A stretch of 64,000 nucleotides of DNA from Nitrobacter winogradskyi. GTDB lineage: Bacteria; Pseudomonadota; Alphaproteobacteria; Rhizobiales; Xanthobacteraceae. This document shows positions 56,943 through 64,000 of this stretch, piece by piece. The translations under genes and the position numbers were made by a program. Position 1 is the first letter of the stretch; the number at the start of each line of letters is the position of its first letter. The notes below the pieces were generated by a model that worked only from the letters and a program-made list of their open reading frames with translations, searched no databases and was not told the DNA's origin. Location of the stretch: NCBI RefSeq assembly GCF_006539545.1, contig NZ_BJNF01000073.1, forward strand, positions 1 to 64,000, given 5' to 3'.

Positions 56943-57746
56943 TCAGGCCGTATCGATCGTGAGACGCATCCCGTCATACGCCGGCGTGACATTCGCCGGA
57001 AGCTCCCGTCGCAGTATCTCGTAATCCAGATCGGAATGCATGTTGGTGATCACGGCGCGCTTGGGCTTGAACCGGTCGATCCAGGACAACGCATCGGCGA
57101 CGCTGAAATGAGTAGGGTGCTGCGCGTAGCGTAGCGCATCGACGATCCACAGATCGAGATGTTCCAAGGCAGGCCAGCTTTCCGGCGGAATATCGCAGAG
57201 ATCGGGCGTATAGACGGCATCGCCGATCCGATACCCCAGCGCCGTGATTTGACCGTGCTGCACCAGGAAGGCCGACAATGTGAGCGCGCCGCCGCGGCCG
57301 TTGATGGTCCTGCTCTCGCCCGCCTCAATCGAGCGTTGCTCCAGTATCGGCGGATAGAAGCTGCCTTCGGGTGTCTCGAAGCAGTACGCAAAACGCTGCA
57401 TGACATCCACGGCCGTGGACTTGTTGAGATACACCGGAATCCGCCGGCCCTGATGCAGGACGACCGAGCGGAGGTCATCGATCCCGTGAGTCTGGTCGGC
57501 GTGTTCATGACTCAGGAACACCGCGTCGATATGATCGACATTGGCGTCGATCAACTGCTCACGCAGGTCGGGCGAGGTGTCGATCACAACGCGCGTCGTG
57601 CCCTCCTCCGAAATGCGTTCGGCCATGAGCGAGCAGCGGCGGCGGCGGTTCTTCGGATTCGCGGGATCGCAGGCGCCCCAGCCCATTGCCGGACGTGGCA
57701 CGCCGGCGGACGAGCCGCAGCCGAGAATGGTCAGCGTCAGCGTCAT
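56943..57746 (-). CDS. MBL-fold metallohydrolase (PhnP-like)
   Basis: 267 residues. It begins LTILGCGSSAGVPRPAMGWG and CDPANPKNRRRRCSLMAE, a pattern of PhnP-like phosphodiesterases, and has the metal site SHEHADQTHGIDDLR with later histidines. The specific substrate is unknown. It overlaps tatD by four bases and ends the minus-strand cluster. Confidence 0.88.
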   Translation of the reverse strand: MTLTLTILGCGSSAGVPRPAMGWGACDPANPKNRRRRCSLMAERISEEGTTRVVIDTSPDLREQLIDANVDHIDAVFLSHEHADQTHGIDDLRSVVLHQGRRIPVYLNKSTAVDVMQRFAYCFETPEGSFYPPILEQRSIEAGESRTINGRGGALTLSAFLVQHGQITALGYRIGDAVYTPDLCDIPPESWPALEHLDLWIVDALRYAQHPTHFSVADALSWIDRFKPKRAVITNMHSDLDYEILRRELPANVTPAYDGMRLTIDTA

Positions 57747-58534
57747 GCGGCTGCATCCGGATGCGGTACCTTGGAGAACAGCCGAAAGAAATTCTCGGTG
57801 GTTTGTCGCGAGATCTCATCGAATGAAACGCCGCGCGCGTACGCCAGCACCTTCGCGGTCTCCACGACATAAGAGGGTTCGTTGCGCTTGCCGCGAAACT
57901 TGCCGGGCGCAAGATACGGTGCATCGGTCTCGACCAGGATGCGATCCGAGGGCAACTCCGCGGCGAGCGCGCGCAATGCATCGGATTTCTTGAACGTGAG
58001 AATTCCGGTGAAGCCGATATACAATCCGAGCGCGACCGCTTTCATCGCGAGTTCGCGGCCACCCGTGTAGCAATGCAGCACGGCGCGAAAAGCACCCTTC
58101 GCCATTTCCTCATCGAGGATGTGACCGCAGTCCTCGTCCGCCTCGCGGGTGTGGATCACCAAGGGTAAACCGGTCTCGCGCGCGGCTGCGATGTGAGTGC
58201 GGAATCCCCGTGCCTGCGCAGCGTGCGAGCCGTGCTCGTAGAAATAGTCCAGCCCCGCCTCTCCCAGCGCGGCGACTTTTGGATGGCGTGTCAGCGCGAT
58301 GAGCTCGTCGATCGAAATGCCGTCCTCTTCGTCGGCATGATGCGGATGGGTGCCGACCGAGCAATAGACATTCGAAAACCGTTCCGCGATGACGAGCAGT
58401 TTCGTCTGCTCCCTCACCCGGGTCGAGATCGTCACCATGCGCCCTACCCCCGCCGCTTCAGCGCGCGCGACCACGGCGTCGAGTTCATCGGCAAAATCGG
58501 GAAAATCCAGATGGCAATGGCTGTCGACAAGCAT
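57743..58534 (-). CDS. tatD: TatD-family metal-dependent deoxyribonuclease
   Basis: 263 residues. The metal ligands are visible in VDSHCHLDFPDF, GEAGLDYFY, VIHTREADED, LHCYTGG and ETDAPYLAP. It is a cytosolic 3'-5' exonuclease or D-aminoacyl-tRNA deacylase-like hydrolase. It follows metG by 14 bp, the frequent metG-tatD order in bacteria. Confidence 0.93.
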   Translation of the reverse strand: MLVDSHCHLDFPDFADELDAVVARAEAAGVGRMVTISTRVREQTKLLVIAERFSNVYCSVGTHPHHADEEDGISIDELIALTRHPKVAALGEAGLDYFYEHGSHAAQARGFRTHIAAARETGLPLVIHTREADEDCGHILDEEMAKGAFRAVLHCYTGGRELAMKAVALGLYIGFTGILTFKKSDALRALAAELPSDRILVETDAPYLAPGKFRGKRNEPSYVVETAKVLAYARGVSFDEISRQTTENFFRLFSKVPHPDAAA

Positions 58535-58548
58535 CGGCGTTTAACGGT

Positions 58549-60627
58549 TCAGGCTGAAGGCGGTTCGACATAGCGCGGAAACACCGGGACCGGCGCCGGC
58601 AGAGCCGAACCCGGTCTGATGCGGACGTCGCCGCCAAGCGTCGCGAAACTCCGCTCGTCCGCGGGAATGCCGAGAATGTCGAGAAGCTTCGCGCAGGCCA
58701 TTGGCATCGCTGGCTGAGCCAGGATCGCGATCTGGCGCACGACCTCGGCGGTGACATACAGCACGGTCTTCTGCCGCGCCGGGTCGGTCTTGGCCAGGGC
58801 CCAGGGCGCCTCGCCCGCGAAATAGCGGTTGGCTTCGGCGACGACGGACCAGGTGGCATTGAGAGCCTGATGGATCTGCTGCGTATTCATCGCCTCACGC
58901 GCGATCGCGATCATGCCGTCTGCCTGTGCAAGGATCGCCTTGTCGGACTCGCTGAAATCTCCGGGCTCCGGCAGAACGCCGTCGTGCTGCTTGGCGATCA
59001 TCGACAGCGAGCGTTGCGCGAGGTTGCCGAAGTCGTTGGCGAGGTCGGCATTGATGCGCGCCACGATCGCCTCGTGGTTGTAGCTGCCGTCCTGTCCGAA
59101 GGGCACCTCACGCAGAAAGAAGTAGCGCACCTGATCGACGCCGTACTGCGCGGCGAGGCTGAAGGGATCGACGACATTGCCGACCGACTTCGACATCTTT
59201 TCACCGCGGTTGAACAAGAAGCCGTGCGCATACACCCGCTTCGGCAACGCGATTCCCGCCGACATCAGGAAGGCTGGCCAGTAGACCGCATGAAAGCGGA
59301 TGATGTCCTTGCCGATGATGTGGATATCGGCTGGCCAGAAGCGCCAGTTGCTCTCGTCCTCGTCTGGAAAGCCAACGCCGGTGATATAGTTGGTCAGCGC
59401 ATCGACCCAGACGTACATGACGTGCTCGGGATCGCCGGGAACCTTGACGCCCCAGTCGAAGGTGGTGCGCGAGATCGACAGATCCTTCAGGCCGCCCTTC
59501 ACGAAGCTGACGACTTCGTTGCGGCGGGAATCCGGACCTATGAAGTCCGGCTCGCTTTCGTACAAGGCAAGAAGCCTGTCCTCATAGGCTGAGAGCTTGA
59601 AAAAATAGCTCTTCTCTTCCACCCATTCGACGGGCGTACCTTGCGGGCCACGCCGCACGTTGTCCTCGCCGACGACCGTCTCGTCCTCTGCGTAATAGGC
59701 TTCGTCGCGCACCGAGTACCAGCCTGAGTAGTTCGACAGATAGATGTCGCCGTTCTCGGCCATGCGCTTCCAGATTTCCTGGACCGAGCGATGATGTGCG
59801 GATTCCGATGTGCGAATGAACCGATCGAACGAGATGTCCAGCGTCTCGTCGAGTTTCCGCAACAACTCGGCGTTTCGCGTGGCGAGTTCAATCGCTGATA
59901 TGTTTTCCCGCTGCGCCGTCTGCACCATCTTCTGGCCGTGCTCGTCAGTGCCGGTCAGGAAGAACACATCCTTGCCGTCGAGCCTCTGGAAGCGCGCGAG
60001 CGTGTCGGTGGCAATAGCCTCATATGCGTGGCCGATGTGCGGCGCGCCGTTCGGATAAACGATGGCTGTGGTGATATAGAACGTTTTGGCTCGCGATGAC
60101 GCCGGATTCGAGGGGAGCGATGCAGTGGTCGTATCGACCTTGGCGTCAACCTTGCGCGGCGCTCGCGGCCTTGTCTTTTTCACCGGATGCGTGGCGGCGG
60201 ATCGCTTCGGCGCGGCCTTTTTCGGTGTCGTTTTCTTCGGTGCGACTTTCCTCGGCGTTACCTTCTTCGGCGTAACTTTCTTCGTCGCGGCTTTCCTCGG
60301 CGTCCCCTTTTTCGGCGCTGTTTTCTTAGACGCGACCTTTTTCGGGGTTCTTGTCGCCGGTTGCTTTTTAACTGCCTTCCTGACGGTTTTCCGGGCGGTC
60401 TTCCCGATCGCTTTCTTGACTGTCTTTTTCTTCGTCGCCTTTTTGGCCGTCTTCGGCGCGCGCGCTTTCGTCGTCGCCTTCGCGCTCGTCTTTTTGCGCT
60501 TGGTGGTCTTCTTGACCGCCGTCTTGCTGCGCGTTTTGGCTGCCGGGTTACGGCCGGTGGCGGCGGAACGCGACTTGCGGGTTTTCACGCGAGGTTTCTT
60601 GGCCGGTTTCTTCTTAGCGGGAGCCAC
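58549..60627 (-). CDS. metG: Methionyl-tRNA synthetase with a ~180-residue lysine-rich N-terminal extension
   Basis: 692 residues from a GTG at 60627 (CATAAGGAATTC just upstream). Residues 1 to about 180 are Lys/Ala/Pro/Thr-rich, about one third lysine and with no acidic residue before about residue 160, made of PKK-type repeats like histone H1 or AlgP. The catalytic core follows in frame with the HIGH-type motif [12 protein letters not shown] and KMSKS in [12 protein letters not shown]. The zinc-knuckle cysteines are absent, as in the alphaproteobacterial form. Without the extension the length is about 512, the normal size. The tail may bind tRNA or DNA, by inference. The frame is also open to 60678. 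Confidence 0.9.
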   Translation of the reverse strand: MAPAKKKPAKKPRVKTRKSRSAATGRNPAAKTRSKTAVKKTTKRKKTSAKATTKARAPKTAKKATKKKTVKKAIGKTARKTVRKAVKKQPATRTPKKVASKKTAPKKGTPRKAATKKVTPKKVTPRKVAPKKTTPKKAAPKRSAATHPVKKTRPRAPRKVDAKVDTTTASLPSNPASSRAKTFYITTAIVYPNGAPHIGHAYEAIATDTLARFQRLDGKDVFFLTGTDEHGQKMVQTAQRENISAIELATRNAELLRKLDETLDISFDRFIRTSESAHHRSVQEIWKRMAENGDIYLSNYSGWYSVRDEAYYAEDETVVGEDNVRRGPQGTPVEWVEEKSYFFKLSAYEDRLLALYESEPDFIGPDSRRNEVVSFVKGGLKDLSISRTTFDWGVKVPGDPEHVMYVWVDALTNYITGVGFPDEDESNWRFWPADIHIIGKDIIRFHAVYWPAFLMSAGIALPKRVYAHGFLFNRGEKMSKSVGNVVDPFSLAAQYGVDQVRYFFLREVPFGQDGSYNHEAIVARINADLANDFGNLAQRSLSMIAKQHDGVLPEPGDFSESDKAILAQADGMIAIAREAMNTQQIHQALNATWSVVAEANRYFAGEAPWALAKTDPARQKTVLYVTAEVVRQIAILAQPAMPMACAKLLDILGIPADERSFATLGGDVRIRPGSALPAPVPVFPRYVEPPSA

Positions 60628-60694
60628 CACGAATTCCTTATGAAGCAGGCTGGAGGTCGAGAACAATGTCGAGAACAATCATGGGCGGAATGTC

Positions 60695-61735
60695 TTACCG
60701 CGTTGCTTCTGCGAGAAGCCCGAACACCGAGAAAACCAGGGGTTTTCGCTCGAGATTATAGGTCTCCGTCTCGCGCGCGGTGTTGTTGATCTTTTCCCAT
60801 ACCTCCGCGAGCCGTGCAAGACGAGGAAGATCGGCGTTCGCATCGCCGATGCGAAGTCGCTCGCCGATCCAGCGGTCCACACTGTCGACGAAGGCGCCAA
60901 GCGTGGCGCGATCGCTGCCGCTGATGGCGTCGCCGAGCGCATGGAGTTCGCCCGCGTCGACGTGCGGAAGGTTGTTCAACAACGCCGTCGTGCGTTGATG
61001 GAGCTTCAGCGCGCCGCCTCCCAGGAGCGCCAGCGCCCGCGCGACGCTTCCTTCCGCCGCTCCCGCGGCTTCCTGCAAGGAGGCATCGTCGGGCGCGATC
61101 CCCGCCGCCGCCGTGGCCGCGAGGATCACATCATTCGTCGCCAGCGGGCGCAGCATCAGCTTGCGGCATCGTGATTGCATCGTCGCCAATACCCGCGCCG
61201 GAGCATGGCTGATCAGGAAGAACAGCGACCGGTGCGGCGGCTCCTCAAGCACCTTGAGCAGCGCATTCGCGGCGTTGGGGTTGAGTTCGTCCACAGGATC
61301 GACGATGCACACCCTCCACCCGTTTCCGGTGGCGGTCGATCCGAAAAAGGCGATGGTCTCCCGCGTCTGCTCGACGCTGATGACCGTGCGCATGACCCCC
61401 TTTTCGTTGGGCGTCCGCTCCAGCGTCAGGAGCCCGCCATGGGTGTCGGCCGCGACGTGGCGTACAGCCGGATGCGTCGGGTCCAGTTGGAGCGTTTCGG
61501 CCGATTGCACCTGCGGTATAGCGGGATCGGCATGAGCGAGCACAAATCGCGCCATCCGATAGGCCAGGGTCGCCTTGCCGATCCCCGGCGCGCCGCCGAT
61601 CAGCCACGCGTGCGGAATGCGGCCGCTGCGATAGGCGTCGAGCAATGTTCGTTCCGCCTCGTCATGGCCGAAAAGCGCGGTGGTTTCGCGCGGATGTGGA
61701 AATGGCGTTTCCGTGGAGGCCGGGCGGGCGATCAT
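60695..61735 (-). CDS. holB: DNA polymerase III delta-prime subunit
   Basis: 346 residues. It begins FGHDEAERTLLDAYRSGRIP and has a Walker A-like GGAPGIGKATLAYRMARFV; the sensor-like VDELNPNAANALLKVLEEPP and ATMQSRCRKLMLRPL are typical of clamp-loader delta-prime. It stabilises the clamp loader that puts the sliding clamp on DNA. It overlaps tmk by four bases, the common tmk-holB pair. Confidence 0.93.
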   Translation of the reverse strand: MIARPASTETPFPHPRETTALFGHDEAERTLLDAYRSGRIPHAWLIGGAPGIGKATLAYRMARFVLAHADPAIPQVQSAETLQLDPTHPAVRHVAADTHGGLLTLERTPNEKGVMRTVISVEQTRETIAFFGSTATGNGWRVCIVDPVDELNPNAANALLKVLEEPPHRSLFFLISHAPARVLATMQSRCRKLMLRPLATNDVILAATAAAGIAPDDASLQEAAGAAEGSVARALALLGGGALKLHQRTTALLNNLPHVDAGELHALGDAISGSDRATLGAFVDSVDRWIGERLRIGDANADLPRLARLAEVWEKINNTARETETYNLERKPLVFSVFGLLAEATR

Positions 61736-62424
61736 GCGCGTGAGGCTTTCGTGTCGGTGTCAGCCGTGAGCACGCGGTCGTGCAGGGCCGCCCACACTCT
61801 CGCGGCCACCGTGTCGAGGTCGGCGTCGGCATCGATCACCACGCAGCGTTGCGGATCGCTCGCGGCGATCGCGCGATAGGCGTCACGGAGTTTGCGGTGA
61901 AAAGCAATATCCTCCGCCTCGAAGCGATCCGGCGCGCCGCTGCCACGGCGAGCGGCCGCGCGCTGTAAGCCGACCTCGACGGGGACATCGAGGATCACCG
62001 TCAGGTCAGGCTTGAGATCGCCGATCGTGACCCGCTCCATCGCGTTCAGCACGCCGGGCAGCACGTTCCCCAATTGACCCTGATAGACACGGGTCGAATC
62101 GGCAAACCGGTCGCAGAGCACCCAGATGCCCTGCTCCAGCGCGGGCTTGATGACGGCGTGGACATGGTCATCGCGGGCCGCCGCAAACAGCAAGGTCTCG
62201 GCGTCGGCGCCGAGCAGCTTGCCCACGCCCGACAGGACGAGGTGTCGAATGATTTCGGCCCCCGGCGATCCTCCGGGCTCTCGCGTGACGATGGCGCGCA
62301 GCTTCGCCGCCTGAAGACGTTCGGCTAGAATCCTGATCTGCGTGGATTTACCGGAGCCCTCCCCGCCCTCGAAAGTAATGAAACGTCCGCGCTGCGGGTC
62401 GGCTTTGGGCGTGGCCTGGGCCAT
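61732..62424 (-). CDS. tmk: Thymidylate kinase
   Basis: 230 residues. P-loop FEGGEGSGKSTQIRILAERL, DR[FY] motif in CDRFADSTRVYQG, and TREPGGSPGAEIIRHLVL. It phosphorylates dTMP to dTDP. The ATG at 62424 overlaps the dacA stop (TGATG); the in-frame extension to 62565 is antisense-like and rejected. It forms part of the dacA-tmk-holB set. Confidence 0.94.
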   Translation of the reverse strand: MAQATPKADPQRGRFITFEGGEGSGKSTQIRILAERLQAAKLRAIVTREPGGSPGAEIIRHLVLSGVGKLLGADAETLLFAAARDDHVHAVIKPALEQGIWVLCDRFADSTRVYQGQLGNVLPGVLNAMERVTIGDLKPDLTVILDVPVEVGLQRAAARRGSGAPDRFEAEDIAFHRKLRDAYRAIAASDPQRCVVIDADADLDTVAARVWAALHDRVLTADTDTKASRA

Positions 62425-63665
62425 CAGAGTCTCGCGGCGCCCGAGCGCACCGTCCCGACGACAAGCTCGATCGCTCCATCGAACGCGCGGCGCATGGTCG
62501 AGCCGACACCAACCGCTTTCGTGGCATGAACCGGCATCTCGACCGCTACTTCCTTGCCTCGCCACACCCTGACGACGCCGATCGGCTGCCCCGGCGCAAT
62601 CGGCGCGCGGACCGGCCCGGAATAAACGATGCGCGCGATCAGTCTGTCGCCGCCGTTCTTCTGAACCATGACCTGGACCGGGTCTGACACGGCCACCTGA
62701 ACGGAGCCGCTATCGCCGCCAAATACCTTGGCGTAACCGATCGGCTGTTCCGCGGCGAACAGGGTCCTGACCTCGAAGTTTCGAAAACCCCATTCCAGCA
62801 GCTTCCTGGCTGCGGCCAGCCGGTCGTCGGCGCTCTCCAGACCGTTCACGACCACGATCAGCCGCGTGCCGTTCTGAACCACCGAGCCGACCAGGCCGTA
62901 TCCCCCCTCCTTGGTGTAGCCGGTCTTGAGCCCGTCGGCCCCATCCATCGCGGCCAGCAGCGCGTTGCGGTTTGACTGGCGGATTTTGTTCCAGGTGAAT
63001 TCGCGTTCGCCGAACAGCTTGTAAAAATCCGGGTACGTCAGCATGATGTGGCGCGCCAGCGACGCAAGCTCCCGAACGGTCATCTTGTTGTCGGGATGTG
63101 GCAGGCCGTTGGAATTCGCGAAGGTGGAACGGCTCATGCCCAACTCGCGCGCTCGCGCCGTCATCTTCTCCGCGAAGGCGCTTTCGTCGCCCGCGATGCC
63201 CTCCGCAAGCGCCATGCAGGAGTCGTTTCCGCTCTGGATGATCGCGCCGCGCAGGAGGTCCTGGACAGGGACGCGGCTGTTGATCGCCGCGAACATCGTT
63301 GATCCGCCGGAAGGCGCCCCGCCCTTTCGCCAGGTGTTTTCGCTGATGACGTATTCGTCCGTGAGCTTGATTTCGCCTTTTGTGATGGCGTTGAAAACGA
63401 CTTCCGCCGTCATCAGCTTCATCATGCTGGACGGTGCCCGCAGTTCATCTGCGTTCTTCTCGAAGAGTACGCTACCGCTTTTGGCTTCGAGCAGAATAGC
63501 GGTCGGGGCGCTGGTTTCGTAGATGTCTTCTTTCTTCGCCCCCTGGACGCTGTTGTTGGCAGCGAGCACGATTCCGCCGAGGCCGATCGTGAGGACGGCG
63601 ACGGCTACCAGACCGCGCCAGGCGAGCCCCCCGCGTCTGTCGTGCGTGGAAGATCTGGTTGTCAT
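62424..63665 (-). CDS. dacA: D-alanyl-D-alanine carboxypeptidase (penicillin-binding protein)
   Basis: 413 residues. After an N-terminal membrane segment (LVAVAVLTIGLGGIVLAANN) comes a serine transpeptidase fold with SxxK in APSSMMKLMTAEV, SxN in QSGNDS and KTG in GLKTGYTKEGG. A C-terminal PBP5-like beta domain ends with an amphipathic stretch. It trims pentapeptide side chains of peptidoglycan. The ATG at 63665 with GGGAC upstream was chosen; the frame is open to 63752. Confidence 0.93.
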   Translation of the reverse strand: MTTRSSTHDRRGGLAWRGLVAVAVLTIGLGGIVLAANNSVQGAKKEDIYETSAPTAILLEAKSGSVLFEKNADELRAPSSMMKLMTAEVVFNAITKGEIKLTDEYVISENTWRKGGAPSGGSTMFAAINSRVPVQDLLRGAIIQSGNDSCMALAEGIAGDESAFAEKMTARARELGMSRSTFANSNGLPHPDNKMTVRELASLARHIMLTYPDFYKLFGEREFTWNKIRQSNRNALLAAMDGADGLKTGYTKEGGYGLVGSVVQNGTRLIVVVNGLESADDRLAAARKLLEWGFRNFEVRTLFAAEQPIGYAKVFGGDSGSVQVAVSDPVQVMVQKNGGDRLIARIVYSGPVRAPIAPGQPIGVVRVWRGKEVAVEMPVHATKAVGVGSTMRRAFDGAIELVVGTVRSGAARL

Positions 63666-63788
63666 GATACGGTCCCGGGCAGACCCTTGTATCAGTTGGG
63701 GTGATCGTGAACAACATAGGGCCGCGCGTGAAGCGACTGGATAGAGAATCAAAGCAGGCTTCGGGATTTCCCGGGAAGTGAGCGGCGC

Positions 63789-64000
63789 TTAATAAAGCCC
63801 TCGGCCCGATAGGAATTCGCTCGGTCCGCTCTGGTCTGCCGGCGCATAAGCGGCGACCGGGTGGACGCGGCCCGTAACATCACCCTCACCGTACGAAGCC
63901 TCTCGCGGACCTTCGGATTCCTGCCGATGCGCCGGGATGCGGCCGGACGCGGAGGTTTCGCCGATCGACGGCCGGAGTTCAGGAACAAACGGCCGCGCCG
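63789..64000 (-). CDS. rlpA: C-terminal end of RlpA-like septal lytic transglycosylase (5' part outside window)
   Basis: A minus-strand frame enters from the window edge and stops with TAA at 63791-63789. The last residues read SGPSEFLSGRGLY, the ending typical of RlpA in Rhizobiales, and the gene before dacA in that group is commonly rlpA. The visible 70 residues are low complexity and do not include the catalytic DPBB domain. Identification therefore rests on the tail and the neighbour. Confidence 0.55.
   Translation of the reverse strand, partial: ARPFVPELRPSIGETSASGRIPAHRQESEGPREASYGEGDVTGRVHPVAAYAPADQSGPSEFLSGRGLY

Noticed and set aside
60086-60643. 185-codon plus-strand frame rich in Phe/Gly/Val, like a membrane protein
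   Set aside because: It is the exact antisense of the lysine-rich metG extension; AAG/AAA codons read backwards as CTT/TTT give artificial hydrophobicity.
63749-63988. 79-codon minus-strand frame at the right edge
   Set aside because: The overlapping frame ending SGRGLY fits the RlpA C-terminus and the expected neighbour of dacA better.
1-64000. tRNA, rRNA, CRISPR array, prophage or integrase
   Set aside because: None was recognised in the gaps on either strand. A tRNA or Rfam scan would be decisive.

Overview
The window reads as chromosome of an alphaproteobacterium of the Bradyrhizobium / Rhodopseudomonas / Nitrobacter group; Nitrobacter is the best single guess, by inference and not proof. 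The grounds are high GC, a phosphatidylcholine synthase gene, divK-pleD, popZ-valS, an EipB-family protein, the order dusB-ntrB-ntrC-ntrY-ntrX-dat-hfq-hflX, and about ten copies of a roughly 100-bp palindromic repeat between genes. Almost all of it is housekeeping DNA. Four stretches look accessory: decayed insertion sequences at 10.1-10.9 kb, a heavy-metal RND efflux operon at 48.5-54.4 kb, a TetR/carboxymuconolactone-decarboxylase pair at 54.5-55.8 kb, and an IS630 relic next to ynfA at 55.8-56.7 kb.

Layout. 1-9 kb: a ubiH-like gene cut by the left edge, pcs overlapping a TerC membrane protein gene, a quinone oxidoreductase, the 5-oxoprolinase genes pxpB-pxpC-pxpA, a cupin of the hydroxynitrile-lyase type, a DUF2147 protein, and microproteins of 50 and 43 residues. 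9-11 kb: a secreted eight-cysteine protein and IS3, IS21 and IS5 relics. 11-23.4 kb: metY, rplM-rpsI, a lytic transglycosylase, trmO, a three-gene minus-strand set (RidA, GDPD, FemAB-like acyltransferase), eipB, dinB with a DUF3572 partner, divK-pleD and rpmG. 23.4-34.7 kb: a TolC-family porin, popZ, valS, an MFS carrier, a 3-methyladenine glycosylase, lipA, a COQ10-like gene, cinA and ispDF. 34.9-48.3 kb: dusB-ntrBC, ntrYX, dat, hfq-hflX, a succinate-semialdehyde dehydrogenase, mazG and queC. 48.5-54.4 kb: a small His/Cys-containing ORF followed by a CzcCBA-type pump. 56.9-64 kb: a closely packed minus-strand run, rlpA (end only)-dacA-tmk-holB-metG-tatD-MBL hydrolase.

How the genes fit together. 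ntrBC and ntrYX are two nitrogen-responsive two-component systems sitting beside Hfq, the RNA chaperone commonly tied to nitrogen control in this group. divK, pleD and popZ belong to the polar cell-cycle machinery. The minus-strand run at the right end joins peptidoglycan remodelling (rlpA, dacA) with dTTP synthesis (tmk), the clamp loader (holB), translation (metG) and two hydrolases through overlaps of a few bases. No tRNA, rRNA, CRISPR array, prophage or complete insertion sequence was seen.

The most unusual single item is metG: it carries in frame a roughly 180-residue lysine/alanine/proline-rich, histone-H1-like extension ahead of a normal catalytic core. Other points to check are the internally duplicated four-cysteine module of the secreted protein at 9.5 kb, the modular repeat family that in two places runs into the 5' ends of reading frames, and the accessory island at 54.5-56.7 kb.
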